From: Phytophthora sp. 'mugwort'
Taxonomy: Eukaryota; Oomycota; Peronosporomycetes; Peronosporales; Peronosporaceae
Assembly: GCA_033558025.1 (NCBI GenBank)
Contig: JAUCEF010000007.1
Coordinates: 6,510,001-6,574,000 of the forward strand
Length of the DNA stretch: 64,000 nt
Direction of reading: 5' to 3'
Under the pieces are notes generated by a model, which saw only the letters and a program-made list of their open reading frames with translations, was not told the DNA's origin and made no database searches. Position numbers and translations under genes: made by a program. Positions 31,450-43,229 of the stretch are shown here, piece by piece (the first letter of the stretch is position 1; each line of letters begins with the position of its first letter).

Positions 31450-33004
31450 TCAACAATCGGCACCATGTACCAATTGAGTTAGCATGTCATCCACATTAAT
31501 GCCTAGGTCGCCCGAGATGTCTTTGCCCAACAGAAGCTCTTCCTCATCACTGGTCATCATCACACATGAGACGTGCGGCACGTTCACGATATCGGCGGCC
31601 GTGTTTAGCTGGAGGTCGATATTCACCATGCAGTCACACTCCAAGCGACAGCCGTCAGCTACCACCACCTGAACAGGGGCTCGGAGTCTGTTGAGTGGTA
31701 GGTCTGGCTGGAGTGCCATCAGTGAGTTAACCACGCAACTTAGGATCACATTGGTTTCGGCGCCGGTGTCTGGTATGAATATCACTTTTAGAAGGTTATT
31801 AATTTTCACACTGTGGTCTTTCTTTTGGGCTTTGACAACTTTCGAGCGGACAACGTTGCTGCCTTGGTCCTCGGCTGCACGGTAGCGGGCTAACGCCTTC
31901 TCACGCTGCGTGGCCGTTGGACATTCACGCATCCAGTGAGGCCCACGGCACACTAGACAGCCGTCAACTGGCGTCGTCGTCAACTTCGCGGGATTCGGTA
32001 TAGTCTTGGAGCGCTCACCGCTTGGTTTAGCGTCGTGTTGTCCACCTCCCCTAGCGGGCCTTGCGACCAGTGAGCCCTGCTTCTGTCCTGTCGCACCGGC
32101 ATAACCGGCTGAAGACTGATGCTGGGAGCCACGAGCACCACCACTCCCCTTGGTCATGCGATGAAAACGTTGCTGCGCCTTGGCATGTTCGAGGATGAGG
32201 TTGAACAGGGAGACGTCGTCCGTCTGCAGTCGCGGCGCTCTAGCTCAACCAGGCGTTGGATTTGCTCTTTAAGCACCGCGGGTTGGAAGTTCTTATTCAA
32301 CAGCCGGCATCTAGCTTTCATACGGTCTCTGTAGCCGGGGCAGAGACGAGTCGGTCTTGCCAATCAGGCCTTGTATGCCGTTGATTTAACGATCCTAGTG
32401 AAATCTTGGAAGTAGCGGAAGACACGCGCGTCGCAATCATCCGAACTCAGATCCATGTGTAATGACTGACGCACCAACGTCTTCACATCAGGGACAAACT
32501 CGTTCACGAGAGTTTTGCTTCACAATGTGGATGAGTTGCAGGACTTCATCATCCACCATAGCCTCCAGTGGGCGTCGTAGGATGTAGCCAGCAGTAACAT
32601 CCAGCACTTCAGGTTGTATGGCGCCTTTCACCGTGGCCACCACACGGTCAAACACCTCGCCAGTCACCGCGCAGCGATGGCGTATCTTCGTTACATAGTG
32701 ATTCCATTCACGGTACCCGACACGAGCGAGGCATGGTCCAGCTCACTAACTTCGGCGGATGAACCGCCTCGAAGATAGGCTAGGGGGCTGTAGGACCAAC
32801 GTCCATGTTGACATCTCCATCCGGGTCGAATCTGACTCCGGCTATATTCAAACAGCGAGGGCGAACCTATGTCGCACTTAGAGTGGGCTCTTCGAAACCC
32901 GTACTTAACTGGGAAACTCCTGTAAAAGAATCAGCTCAGCTGCTCTTCCGTCGACGACACGCACTGGAGCGGGAGAAACGGCAGCCTCGTCGACGACGCG
33001 CATG
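31450..33004 (-). pseudogene. Gag and protease of Gypsy fragment D
   Basis: A likely start is near 33004 (MRVVDEAAVSPAPVRVVDGR). The capsid region ARVFRYFQDFTRIV ... TRLCPGYRDRMKARCRLLNK lies near 32440-32300. The longest open part (32157-31450) carries a zinc knuckle CLVCRGPHWMREC and the protease active site FIPDTGAETNVI (DTG). It ends at a stop at 31450 before RT. Stops and frame changes in 32400-33000 break the N-terminal half. Confidence 0.72.
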
Positions 33005-33557
33005 AGCCTGCAAGTGAAGTTCCAACGCTTCTGAGCGGAAAGAGTTATTTATCACGAGGCCAGGGACTTGGACTCGGGGAAATAAGTTAAAAAGTCAGAT
33101 ACATTGAGAGCAGAAATCACACTAACCTTCTACATGTTTTGTCCTAGTTCTCAGGTCAGGTCTCTGCCAAGGCAGTCACCTATAGCCCAGTCCTCTGTAG
33201 CAGGATTAAAGATCACGCTTACGATGATGCTTGCGTCGACCTTAATCATCAACATGATGCGCGTTTCCTACGCGCAGACTTGCAGTTCCAGCTAGTGTGC
33301 ATACATGCCATGCAGCTAGCGCCCGACCCAGCAGCGCCGGAGCATCATCCGATGATGTTCAATGCAAGCACGGCCTGACGCCGTGCGGCGCGATGATATC
33401 TTCTTGTCACCACGAGTGAGCTTCAGCTTAACAGACCGCTGTCACCACCACAGTATTGTGATGGTGTACGACCGAGTGAAAGCTGGTTCTTACTAGATAG
33501 GACTGTTTGCGGATGTATTCAAACATGTGAAGATTGCAAAACTAGCAAAAGCATGCC
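33005..33557. other. Non-coding interval, probable leader or LTR of fragment D
   Basis: It lies between the gag start of fragment D and the end of fragment E, where an LTR would be expected. A possible LTR start on the minus strand is TGTGGTGGTGACAGCGGTCT near 33458, but no second copy exists in the window to prove it. Confidence 0.3.
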
Positions 33558-34720
33558 TCAGCTTCGAAGCCAGGTCATAGCTAACTTCAGGTAGTAGCTC
33601 CTCATTGAAGTCCAGCCGGTCATTTCCGACAAGTCTATTAAGCAAGATACTGTAGTTGTTGGTCGCTCGTCAATTCCAGTCACTTTCCTTAATCGGGAAA
33701 CATGGACGGCCGGGTAAAATATGTAACCTTTTCGAATGGAAGCTCCATCTCGTAGACGAACTTCTCGATCGATTCGGAATAGACCGCGCAAGCGCTGCAC
33801 CATTGTTTTCGTCAGTCACTCGTCCATGAAGAACCACACTTCATCTTCCACCTTGATGAGCGATTGCTCGGGTCCCCGAGCTGTTCCACAGTCTATGGAT
33901 CAGCCAAACCTTTCCTCACTCAGTCGAGATCACACCATGGGCAGTCTTCGATTCCCCTGTCGGTCCGGTACGGCTCTTTGCTCTTTCCGACTCAGCACTC
34001 GCTACGTTCTCAAGCTCGCCGAGATCTCTCTTTTAGCTGACACTCATTCGTCAGCTTCTATGCGGCACCCGACTGGGTCCGCTGAGGCTACTGCCCTTGA
34101 TGGGTTAGCAGAAGTCCATTTGAGGAGGAAACGGCCGTGAGGGTCGATTGGGCTTCCCAGCCGTGTCCTAAGTAGAATGGGGTCTCTCGCAGAGTTGAAT
34201 CTCTAGCATTATTAATAGCATGTACCAGTTTCTCGGCGATGTCGTCCCAGTCCGCTTGCAGTGGGTCTTCCGCATAGACTCGCACTATCTGGAGAATCGT
34301 CTTGACACTGCGTTTCTGCTGCCGTTGGCTTGGGCCTGTAGCTCGGTGTAGCTCTCGACTTTGACTATATCATCTCATCGAAAGTCTGAAAGAATTCGGT
34401 CATAAACCGGGGTATCTATCATGCCGTATCAGAGACTGCCCTCCAACCCGTCAGAAGACGCATCCTTCTAAGAGTTTCTCCATCTTTAGCGCACCTGTCT
34501 TGCTCACTGCGTTGGCGATCGCAAATCTTTTGTGGGGAGGGCTTGGAACAGCAATAGCGCCGTATTCCCTCGCCGAGCCTTTGGTAACGGGATGAAATCC
34601 ATTGACACAATGGATGGTCAGACACACCATTGCCGGGCGCTACATCGTAATTCTCCTTGGCGAGCGTACGCTGCGCTCGGTGACGCTCACACGCCGACCT
34701 CCATATTATGGCGTGAGGTC
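33558..34720 (-). pseudogene. Integrase fragment of Gypsy fragment E
   Basis: The core begins near 34600 on the minus strand (VSMDFIPLPKARRGNTALLL, first Asp), followed by RVYAEDPLQADWDDIAEKLV and NNARDSTLRETPFYLGHGW near 34285-34140. The C-terminal part has EVRLRDGASIRKGYIFYPAV and HVSRLRKVTGIDERP near 33770-33650, then a chromodomain-like tail. Frame changes are present; 5' parts of the element are not seen upstream. Confidence 0.7.
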
Positions 34721-35369
34721 AGAGGGTTTGTGGTACGGGGGTTGCTAGTTCAGCGAGTCTTTGAAGCGATTGGTATTGGTTAAGCGGTACCCAACCAGTG
34801 GGTAGCCGCAACTGACCCCGGCTGGGCCGAACCGTGGAAGGGCCCCGCCATATGCACACGTCAATTTCGCTGACCTGACTCGGCGAATTGTCGTGTTGTA
34901 GCATGGAAGCCGCACTAACGCTGTTTTCTGTGGATTAAACGCCACTTCATAGTCCCCAGCAAAACGGAGTACAAATCGTAATGATAACTGTAATAATAGG
35001 CTTCGTTTCTATTAGGCCGCTCGGTCTTATTAGCTCTTTAAAACCATCGATTTACAAACAAACAAAAATAGGACATAGTGCGTGGATTTCACAATATCAC
35101 TCATCGCCGTTATTTTTATGAGAGTTGTTTTTTTAGTAAATTTAGCTAAGTTCGGCTTCGCTCTTAGCTTCGTTTTTGCTTGTAATAGGTTGGCTGAGTT
35201 GCTCTGGTGGCGATGGCGACGTGCTCAGTGCAACAGAGTGCTCGTACTGTGCGAAAACAGTTCATAATATTACCTACGGAATGCGCTATCTAGAGGCCAC
35301 CAAACGTAAGAGAAAAAGGCCGTCAAGTTAGGTCGGATAGCCTAGTACTGCTACGACGAGGAAGAGAGT

Positions 35370-35770
35370 GACACATCCGATACATCAGCGCTGAAGTCGT
35401 CGATTACGCCCCAACCATTGACGTCGCGACGGCGCTTGAATCCATCCGGTGTTGGCGTCACGTTCCCATAGGTGAACATGGCTACTGGCAGTTTCATTGA
35501 GGGGATGCACCATCGCCATGACGAAGATTTCGAGCTCGCTTCACTACTCTTCATTTGGTCCCTGGGAAGGGCTAAGCTTAAAATCAGCAAATTTCGGCGG
35601 GAAGATGCGCGTTAGAAAGCTGAAATGGAGTTTCGGCAAAAAAAGAAGCTGGTCGGAAGGACAAGAAAGCGTCTGAAGATGCATCACGTCGGCGAGCGGA
35701 GCTCGAACTGCGCCGGCAAACGCTGGTACTTTCAAATCATCAACTTAAAATATCCAGGGGCTCTCCGACG
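35370..35770 (+). pseudogene. Possible coding remnant, coiled-coil-like, unidentified
   Basis: Plus-strand frames read SDTSDTSALKSSITPQPLTS, then an ATG at 35487 region opening MATGSFIEGMHHRHDEDFEL, then, after a stop and frame change, a charged segment RKDKKASEDASRRRAELELR. The heptad-like charged tail resembles the C-terminal part of Myb/SANT-like partner proteins of transposons, but this is a guess. Frames are broken. I do not recognise the protein. Confidence 0.25.
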
Positions 35771-37376
35771 GGTGTGATCATGCATTAAGTTGGTTGCGCT
35801 TTGGCTTGCTGCTAGTATAAGTTCGGAAACGATCGCGTTTTAGCTTGGATGGGATTATTACTACGCGGAAACGTAAAGAAAATCCATATGTTAATTTTCT
35901 TTGGGGTAGGACTCAAGAACATTGGAGGTGTATTCCCCAACGTTGGCGGCTTGCTGCGAAGTACTTGGAAATTAATGTTTCCAACGCGGGCCATCGTTAG
36001 CAGCTGATGAAGAAGTCCCAAGCTTGTTGGTGTCGTAATGACGTCGGCGTCGTTTGTAGACGTGAAACGAGATATTTTGTTACCTCCATACGACCACCCT
36101 AACACCATGATGAGTTCTCGTTTCGGGACGCCACTACTACAGCCGTTGTTTTTATGACCAACAGAAAACGTTTATGCATCCGTACGCCGGGCGCAGTAGA
36201 CCAACTTTTTGCGGAACGCCGAACTGTTCTCCAGCGCCTCTTTTAATCCGCTCTCGTTCAGTGTGAGTAAGTCATGGCTGCGACCATCTACCGGTCCGAA
36301 CAAACGCGAGATGAGACAGTCGGGGTAACCACAGTCTGTAACGTGTGCGCGTTACCCGCTTGCGCTCGTTGTAATTTACCTGTCGCCATTTGTTCGGTCG
36401 GCAGATTGGCCGAATATTCCGTCGATACATCCAAACACTACCTCGATGCTCTCGGCCCCTAGCAGCAATTGCCGCGCAGTAGCGCTACATTTTGTCGGTG
36501 GCTCAAGAGGTATAGAAGCATAAGAGAGAGGGGGGGGGGAGGGGGTAGCCTAGCTCCGTGTCTAGGAACTCCACGACGAAGTGCATGTAGCGTCGATTGT
36601 GCCCTGTCGATCTATCGCTTTGGATATGGCGTAGACTTACTTATCGCTGGCGCTTATATCGCGTTGCTACGAGCCCCTGACGTCTATGGACATCCGCAGG
36701 GATCCCGAACTACTTCACCAGCTGTAGTAGCTCCCCCGCGGTAAAGCGAACTTGGCTTTTGGCTTCTTTGGCTTCCATTGAGAGGAAAGGCTTACTTCTC
36801 TCACGACAGGGACTTGCGGCGCATTAGCCCCAGCACCAGGACTTCTCTGTCGCCTGCCGACCGGGGTCGCTTCATCGGGAGCCAATACAATGCTCCCAAG
36901 CGAGGGTATTTGAAGTTGAAGTTTCCTCTGTGTTGAACCTTCATTCCGCGCTCAGATCGCTACGGGTATTGTCTACCTGTTTTCGAATGACGCTAATTTC
37001 GAATCGAAAAGCCCATAACAAAAATCGGCATTCGTACTACGAATATGTGCGCTAGTGTTTTCATTTCTTGAATGCCTCTTTACAAGTACCACGTTAGTAT
37101 GACTTTCCAATTTGGGCTCAAGAGCATCGACCGGACCAAGACGAAGACCTCCGAAAGCCAGTGAAACCGACCCCCTCACCTTGGACGGAAATTTCGCCCA
37201 TTGTGGGGCCAAAGCTAAAAGGGGAGAGGCCTTCTCCGCGCTGCGTGAGCTAAGGGAGGCCGAGAGGCGAAGCCATCCGCAGGATTTCCCGATGGGAGAG
37301 GTGTGTCAACAGCGAGGCGATCACCCTGGAACCCCCAGTAAGTTTCTACTCTTCTCGAACCTTCCCAAGTCGCTGA

Positions 37377-37628
37377 CCCGTTCGCGAGCGCGAAACCCGG
37401 TCCCACGAAGCGAGCTCCAGCCAAGAACGTGATGCTGCCGTTGAGATCCAGTACCAGTCGTTTTTGTATAGTAAGAACCAGGCAGATACTCTTCGTCCAG
37501 CGGTGCGCCTGGACAAGTCTGCGCGAGCCCATCAGCCCACGATCTGGCCCGAAGAGCAGAGAAGTTATGTTAAAGCAGCGGCCAGGAATTACGTCAAGTT
37601 GTCGCGTTGGGACCGTTCGAAGTGGTAG
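37377..37628 (+). pseudogene. Possible coding remnant, unidentified
   Basis: An 83-codon open stretch without its own ATG reads AAVEIQYQSFLYSKNQADTL and SYVKAAARNYVKLSRWDRSK before a TAG at 37626-37628. Codon use looks coding-like, but no family is recognised. It may be the end of an exon or transposon debris. Confidence 0.25.
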
Positions 37629-38125
37629 CCGACCTCCCGGCCATGAGTCCAATGGCACCTGCACGCATAGCGATCCGAATGCGTGAGCAGCCAAGCCATC
37701 CGGTCAAGAGTGCGCAACAGCCCGTCTAACCCTGGTCTTGGTTAGCGGATCGAGCCACGTGTCCTTCGGAAAGCGACCCCCGTGAAGCCCAAAGTATCGA
37801 GCCAGCCGAACGAGAAGCGAGGAGGAGAATGATCGCGTCACGGTAGAAGGTACGAGATAGTTAGCCGTACAGATATCTCGCAGCCATAAGTAGCTAATTA
37901 GACGTTCTGATCCACCACCAAAGTATAGTGTTGTATTTGTGTAAACCACATCAATGACCTACAATAATGATTTCTACCTGTGCTGTAGCATTTGTCGCAC
38001 ATATCCTGTTCATGAACACCAATATGCCCAGGTTGGTGGCGACTTGGTGCTGTCCGCGCATGGGCGCGCTGCATCTCGCACCTTTTCCAAGCCACTTCGC
38101 GTCTATCTGCGTGCCTCCTCTTTAA

Positions 38126-39345
38126 TGTAAGTGCGAGTATGCGCGCTTCTTCTGGTCGGACCACCCGGGCCTGTACCGCGCGCCTGCAATCGTCCAACCG
38201 AATAGCGCCATAGTGTGGGAGAAGACGGTGGGCCCCGCATAGCGCACGTTCCTCAAGCTCCGGAAGCATGTGATGGTGCCGATCACCTTCGTGGTCCCAA
38301 AAGACGATGATAACTGGCCCGAAGAGACAAGGGGCTATCTTTTGGGCAAGCACGCCGAGTGGCTTCGTCGACGCTGGCGAGAGAGCAAGAGGTTGCCGGA
38401 CTTCGCCATGCAGGACCTGGAGGAGTTCGACTTTGCCTTCGACCGAAACCAATACCAATGGGACCACTTTGTCAAACCTGCTGTGCTTCGCTACTACGAG
38501 CTGAACGGACATACAGACGTGTCATTGACCTTTCGAGTCAACCATGGTGACGACGCGTGGCCCGATAGGCTGTGGGGGTTCTCCCTCAGCCCGCGAGTCC
38601 GCATTATCCGCTGCGGAGGTTACTACAAGACGCAACTCCAGGTGGACGCCCAGGAGATGGAGGACATCAACTTTTGCTACAACTCGACCATAGCCGAGCG
38701 CGACTGGCGCGACAAGGTGCTACCGTCGCTTCAGGTCTTTTTTGTCAGGAGTTTGGACACTGTGACGTGCAGAGGTCGTTTGAGGTGCCGGATTGCCCGC
38801 CGTGGCCTAAGGCTGCTGCAGGGCTACACTTGGGCGCTCTAGTCAACAACATCCGAGGTAAAGGCTATTACGCAGAACAAATCGCTCGAGACGACGCTGA
38901 ATTGAAGAAGATGAAGTTCGTCTGGAATCGCGTCTACACGCAGTGGAACGACCGTATTTTTCCAGTATTGAAGGCGTACAAACTCGAGCGAGGACACTGC
39001 CACATCTCAGGAGACTCTGTGGTACCGTCTACGAAAACTTGGCCTAAAAAATCGCACGGACTCAAGCTCGGCGTCGCCGTTAGGAACATCCGTTCGCTCT
39101 CGCACCATTTTGACCAGATTTCCCGAAACGTGGATCAACTGGCACGCTGGGCTTCGATTTGCATATTGCTCCGGTCAAGTGGCTTGTGCGTGTCGAACCA
39201 ATGCTTGCTACGTTTGAGGAGCTGCATGGCCATCGCGCAACGTCCCAATCGATTTTTGTGTGCCGTCGGAGGCTCCTTGGAAAAAGAAGGATTGGGGCAT
39301 TCAGCTCGGTAAGCTGAAGCTGAAGAAGAAACGAGCAAGACTGTG
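38126..39345 (+). pseudogene. Protein of five helicase-associated-type repeats, broken
   Basis: Each repeat has the pattern FxVP...WP...G..LG..V..IR..G.Y known from helicase-associated (HA) domains. Readable units are VPITFVVPKDDDNWPEETRG (38275), VSLTFRVNHGDDAWPDRLWG (38518), FEVPDCPPWPKAAAGLHLGA (38780), a fourth near WPKKSHGLKLGVAVRNIR (39040) and a last one near DFCVPSEAPWKKKDWGIQLG (39250-39320). Lesions are TAG at 38240-38242 inside the first repeat's linker and frame changes near 38745, 39145 and 39238. With these repaired it would end at TGA 39343-39345. No helicase motor domain is seen upstream. HA domains are thought to bind nucleic acid; free-standing arrays are common in stramenopiles and their function is unknown. 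Confidence 0.72.
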
Positions 39346-40329
39346 AAGCAGGTTGGAAAATTAACACCGTCGTTTGTATTGCTTCTGGTGTTAAATCGCT
39401 AGCCATTTTGTAGCTGTCATTTAATGCAAAGAAGCAGGAGGCATTATAGAAAGCAATACGTTCTTCCGCGTACATGGCCAGCACGACCGCACACCTACTG
39501 CTCATGTCACTGTTACCCTCGAGTTCGTCTAAGACTCTTCAGCTTTCCCCGACCATCCAATGTAGCATTCTGCTACCGGTACAGAAGTCCGCACAGGCCC
39601 AATTCTGTTTTTCAGTACTGCCATTAAGCCGATTTTTTTTACGGCGAGCCACTGGAGTGAGCAACTTAATGGTTACGTGTTCAGTCGGACATGTACACGT
39701 GCTACAAAACAGCTTTCAAGATGTCGATAATATTTTTGGTTTAGAATATGCAGGTCTCACGCGTCGTGTTCACACTACAGAACTTGTCGCTTTAGACGTC
39801 AAAGGAGAAGGTTATTCCCGTGAGATTTCTCACTCTTTTCCCAGAGTCCATGAGCGTCTTCCAACGTATGCTTTGCTTGCTTGATGTCACTGTCTGCGGC
39901 CAGCCGTAAAACTCACTCAGCCCATGAGGCCCAATGAACTCGCCACCAACAACATTTGATCCGAAGCGCAACACAGTATTTTCAGGGCACCTTGAGCGTT
40001 GCTTTGTGCCCATGGCAGCCAGCACCAAACCGATGAAAGCCTAGACAGTGACATATTTATAAGTACTCGCGAGGTTCGGCAACAAGTTGCTCTCCGGGAC
40101 CAGGGATTGGGAAAAATGTATTTGCAACGATTTCGCGTGCCACTCACGATGGCTATCTAGACTACAGTGTCTACTGAGGATGGAATACAGTATTGGTATT
40201 GCAGCTGAGACTGCAGTTTTAATCGCAATACACCGCTCAGGTGCAATCGAGTATTTGATTGACGGTATTGCAGTTTCATATGTCGAAGACGGCCCACACG
40301 GCGATTGAAGACGGGTGCGATCCGTACAA
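39346..40329. other. Interval without a recognised gene
   Basis: Overlapping ORFs occur on both strands but none has a known motif. It may include upstream parts of the hAT relic that follows, decayed beyond recognition. Confidence 0.4.
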
Positions 40330-40679
40330 ATGGTATGGACAAGCAATGCTAGAATTTGCTTCGGAAGAGCCTTCTTGGTATAGAATCGAAACGGCTCGGT
40401 TCAAGGACGAGTCTGGGTTTTCATAGTGCTGCTGAGTTTATCGAGCCCTTAGTCTTCAACTTTACGACGTACACAGACCTAAGCTTCTTGCACGGGACAT
40501 CAGCATCGGTCGAGAGGTCATTCAGCTCGGCAAAGTATGTCATGACTGACCGCAGATCTCGCATGACTCCAGTCTTGTTTGAAGCCATCATGTTTCTAAT
40601 AACAGGGAATTCTGGGACTTGCGACTCGTGGCTAAAGCAATCAGGGATTCACAAAACGAGGGCGCCCGCAGCGATCTAG
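40330..40679 (+). pseudogene. hAT transposase C-terminal fragment
   Basis: The frame through 40679 contains SASVERSFSSAKYVMTDRRS followed by MTPVLFEAIMFLITGNS, the dimerisation region of hAT transposases (consensus S..SER.FS.a......R..L.p....a.i.l). Upstream frame changes and the absence of the catalytic domain make it a relic. The stop is TAG at 40677-40679. Confidence 0.75.
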
Positions 40680-40829
40680 ATTGACGTAGATAGCGCTCGC
40701 AGTTGGGTATTGTGATATTGAATGCAATTGGGTATAGCAATACTTCCACCCTGATGCAGTTGCGAATTTGTATTTCTAGCATCAGCGCAGTCTATCATTG
40801 TACGTGCAATACTTTTTCCGGCGGAAAAA

Positions 40830-41370
40830 CTTGACTCCGTAATGACTTATTTCATCGGAGAACGCGTCATTGCCAACGACGTGGCCTTTAAGTTCTACTG
40901 CTAGCTATTTGAAATTAGCCTGAGAGGGTACAAGAAAGACAAGAGCAGCATAGTGGTGACATACGAGGCGGTTTAACGACACGATTTTCGTATGAGAAGT
41001 ATCAAATTGTTATTGTACCCAACTTCCACTAACACAAAAAACAAGTGCTTGTCGTTGAAGCCGTAAAAGTCTATATGTTGTACAGAGACTCGAAGTAATG
41101 CCAGCCAAGGAGATTGAGACATTCTTGGATGGTACTTCAAGGCAGAGGCGATTGAGCAGTATGCCAACAAGCGGGTATCTTATTCGACCGAGCGCGTACA
41201 GACTAACCCGCCACAGCGGAGCAGATTTGATTGCAGAATCTTCGTGCTGGACTTCATGCGCGAAGTGAACCGATCGCTCTTGCGCGACCTGGGACTTCTT
41301 CTCCTCTTCAACATTGGCAACGCCACCGCGAGCCAAACACAATTCAAGTGTGTATCAAAAAATATTAAAT
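40830..41370 (+). pseudogene. C48/Ulp1-type protease relic
   Basis: Broken plus-strand frames read DSVMTYFIGERVIANDVAFK, then YEKYQIVIVPNFH and VLVVEAVKVYMLYRDSK (position of the His and of the Asp-Ser pair), then VQTNPPQRSRFDCRIFVLDF, which resembles the Q...DC(G)xFVL motif around the catalytic Cys. At least two stops and frame changes interrupt it. The assignment rests on motif order only. A better-preserved relative is at 28565-29127. Confidence 0.42.
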
Positions 41371-41386
41371 GAGGTGTTCCGATCGG

Positions 41387-41560
41387 GCCAATTTGAGAAC
41401 GGATGCCATGTGAGCGCAGGCGAACATGCCTGCGATTTGCATACCATGTGAGTAGCACTCGGATTCAAACCCAAGACCCCGCATTGCGCCCATAGCAAGC
41501 GGGGCTTCGCGTACGAGCCATAGCGGTGTAGAGTTCTGTCACCAAGAGCGTAGCGAGCAT
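41387..41560 (-). other. tRNA-like / possible SINE segment
   Basis: The minus strand has a B-box-like GGGTTTGAATCC (41461-41472) preceded 48 bases earlier by an A-box-like TGGCTCGTACGCG. Between them is a strong hairpin (41477-41504, CCCCGC...GCGGGG). Acceptor stem pairing is absent, so it is not a functional tRNA. An internal Pol III promoter layout suggests a tRNA-derived SINE, but no second copy is in the window. Confidence 0.25.
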
Positions 41561-42892
41561 TTATGGTGGCTGGTTTAGGGAAAGGGGGGCAGCTATATGC
41601 GTCACCCCTTAGTTTAGCATAGTTATGTAACTGTCGGAAAGTGTACGGATGTCGGAACCGTCTCGATATGGATATGTACTTGGTATACCCAACTCTCACT
41701 TACTTAAGTATTGTGCTTTGCAAATATTTCTGCTTCGTTTTAACAGTCAGATCGACCCGAGAATAAACAAAGCGAGGCCATAAAAATGCTCACCAAGCAC
41801 TTCATCGGGCTTCTAGCGTAATATGTCGTGCTCGATTTCTTAGAGGACTATCTGCCGCCCGTCCAGCAGGTACGAGTTTTAAGTAGTCTGGATCACAGGC
41901 CCTGTTCAATGCACTAATATTTTTCGCTCTATCCAATTCATACAGGCTACGTGGACTGGTTTGGCACTGATGTTGTTCGCAGCTTCCAACACGGTTTCCA
42001 TATGCATGAGCAGCACGGCAAAGGTGGCATAATGACCTCTTCAGGAACATTAAAACGTGGTTATGATGAGCCCAGGACGTGGCGAGAGAGATCGTTTCAC
42101 AGCGTTACCAGTCGGCCGAAATCCGCGACGGACAGCCCATGCTGCAGATCGCTGATAGTTGACGTAACCATGGATAAGTCTGGAGCCTCATATCCCGCTA
42201 GAACTTTGCCCATACTCTGGTCCTCGAACATTGTTGTTCCTATATTGGCGAAAGCTTTCGTATGATAATCCAAGCCAAACCCCATGCGTGGAAATCGACT
42301 GGATTAGCAGTTTTGGGCGTAGTATCGGTGTAAATATCCGAATGGAATTGATTGGACAGCAGACCATCAGCAGCTCCAACCTTCGTGTTTTTTTGGTCTG
42401 CAGAGAAAATCATAAAAAAAACAGTTAGTAAATATTGTAGAAATTCAGCATGGGGGGCTTGTTTCTAAAGCGAGTGAGGTATACATGTAAACTAGGGCCG
42501 TTGACCTCAACACAACCGATGAAAGAAACTCGTAAAACACTTTCTCGGCAGCCAGGTTTTGCCCCCCATCGTCCCGGCGGGGGGTGTCAAGCCCGCGTGC
42601 TGCCGTACGTATCTTGGTTAGCTTGAATGAGCTCTTACTTCCACTGTATTCTATTTTGCACCGATGAAGTTAGAGTTTCATGAGAACATAGTTAACTTAT
42701 CTTGTAATATAGGGCTTGTATTTGATTACTGTATTGAAACTTATTTGACTTGCTTCCGAAATTCCGGAGAATTCCTGAAACAAGCTGGCATTAATTATAC
42801 CTAACAGTACGTAGCCCTAATTGGCCAAAACATGTTTAATTTTTCGGTGATTTCCATCTTAAGCGTCTTCGCTATTGATCCAATAGAGTGAG
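41561..42892. other. Interval without a recognised gene
   Basis: No known domain is seen. A possible small spliced ORF (exon ending ...LPPVQQ at 41868, GT-AG intron to about 41945) exists but its frame contains an early stop, so it is not called. Confidence 0.4.
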
Positions 42893-43229
42893 TGCTGCAC
42901 CCAACTGGAAAAAGGAGGGGGTGAATGTCACATAAAATGACCAACGGAGGAGAGCGCGCCTAGCCACAGCAAACCCGCGCGGGGTCCCCTCGAAGCAGGG
43001 CCACGCGGTATTGCAGAGGCGAGGAGCTTTCCAGCGAGCCGAGCACACTGTAGAGGGCCGAACATAGAATCTTTTCCTCGCGTGAGCGCAGCGACTGCCT
43101 TTGCAAAGCAAAGCCAATGAGCGTGATGTCAGCAGTCCCCTAAAGGGCTAGGGTTAACGGTGATGTGAGACATTCAATACAAAACGTAAGCTTAAGCCAA
43201 AAATGTGACCCGGCGAGTTGGGTGCAGCA
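42893..43229 (-). mobile_element. MITE, copy 2 (about 337 bp)
   Basis: It is bounded by perfect 14-bp inverted repeats TGCTGCACCCAACT (42893-42906) and AGTTGGGTGCAGCA (43216-43229). The interior aligns with the reverse complement of 8265-8595, by eye about 75-80 percent identical. It has no coding capacity. Confidence 0.75.

Larger units (their letters stand above)
34721..38125. other. Long interval without a recognised gene
   Basis: No gene is identified. Two stretches look as if they once coded, listed separately (35370-35770 and 37377-37628). Other ORFs on both strands (for example 35812-36108 minus, 36469-36744 plus) show no motif. An AT-rich block covers about 34970-35180 and a G-run lies at about 36530-36545. 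Confidence 0.4.

Noticed and set aside
41809..42050. Small spliced gene with intron 41869-41945
   Set aside because: The splice sites are plausible but the upstream exon has an in-frame stop and no homologue is recognised.
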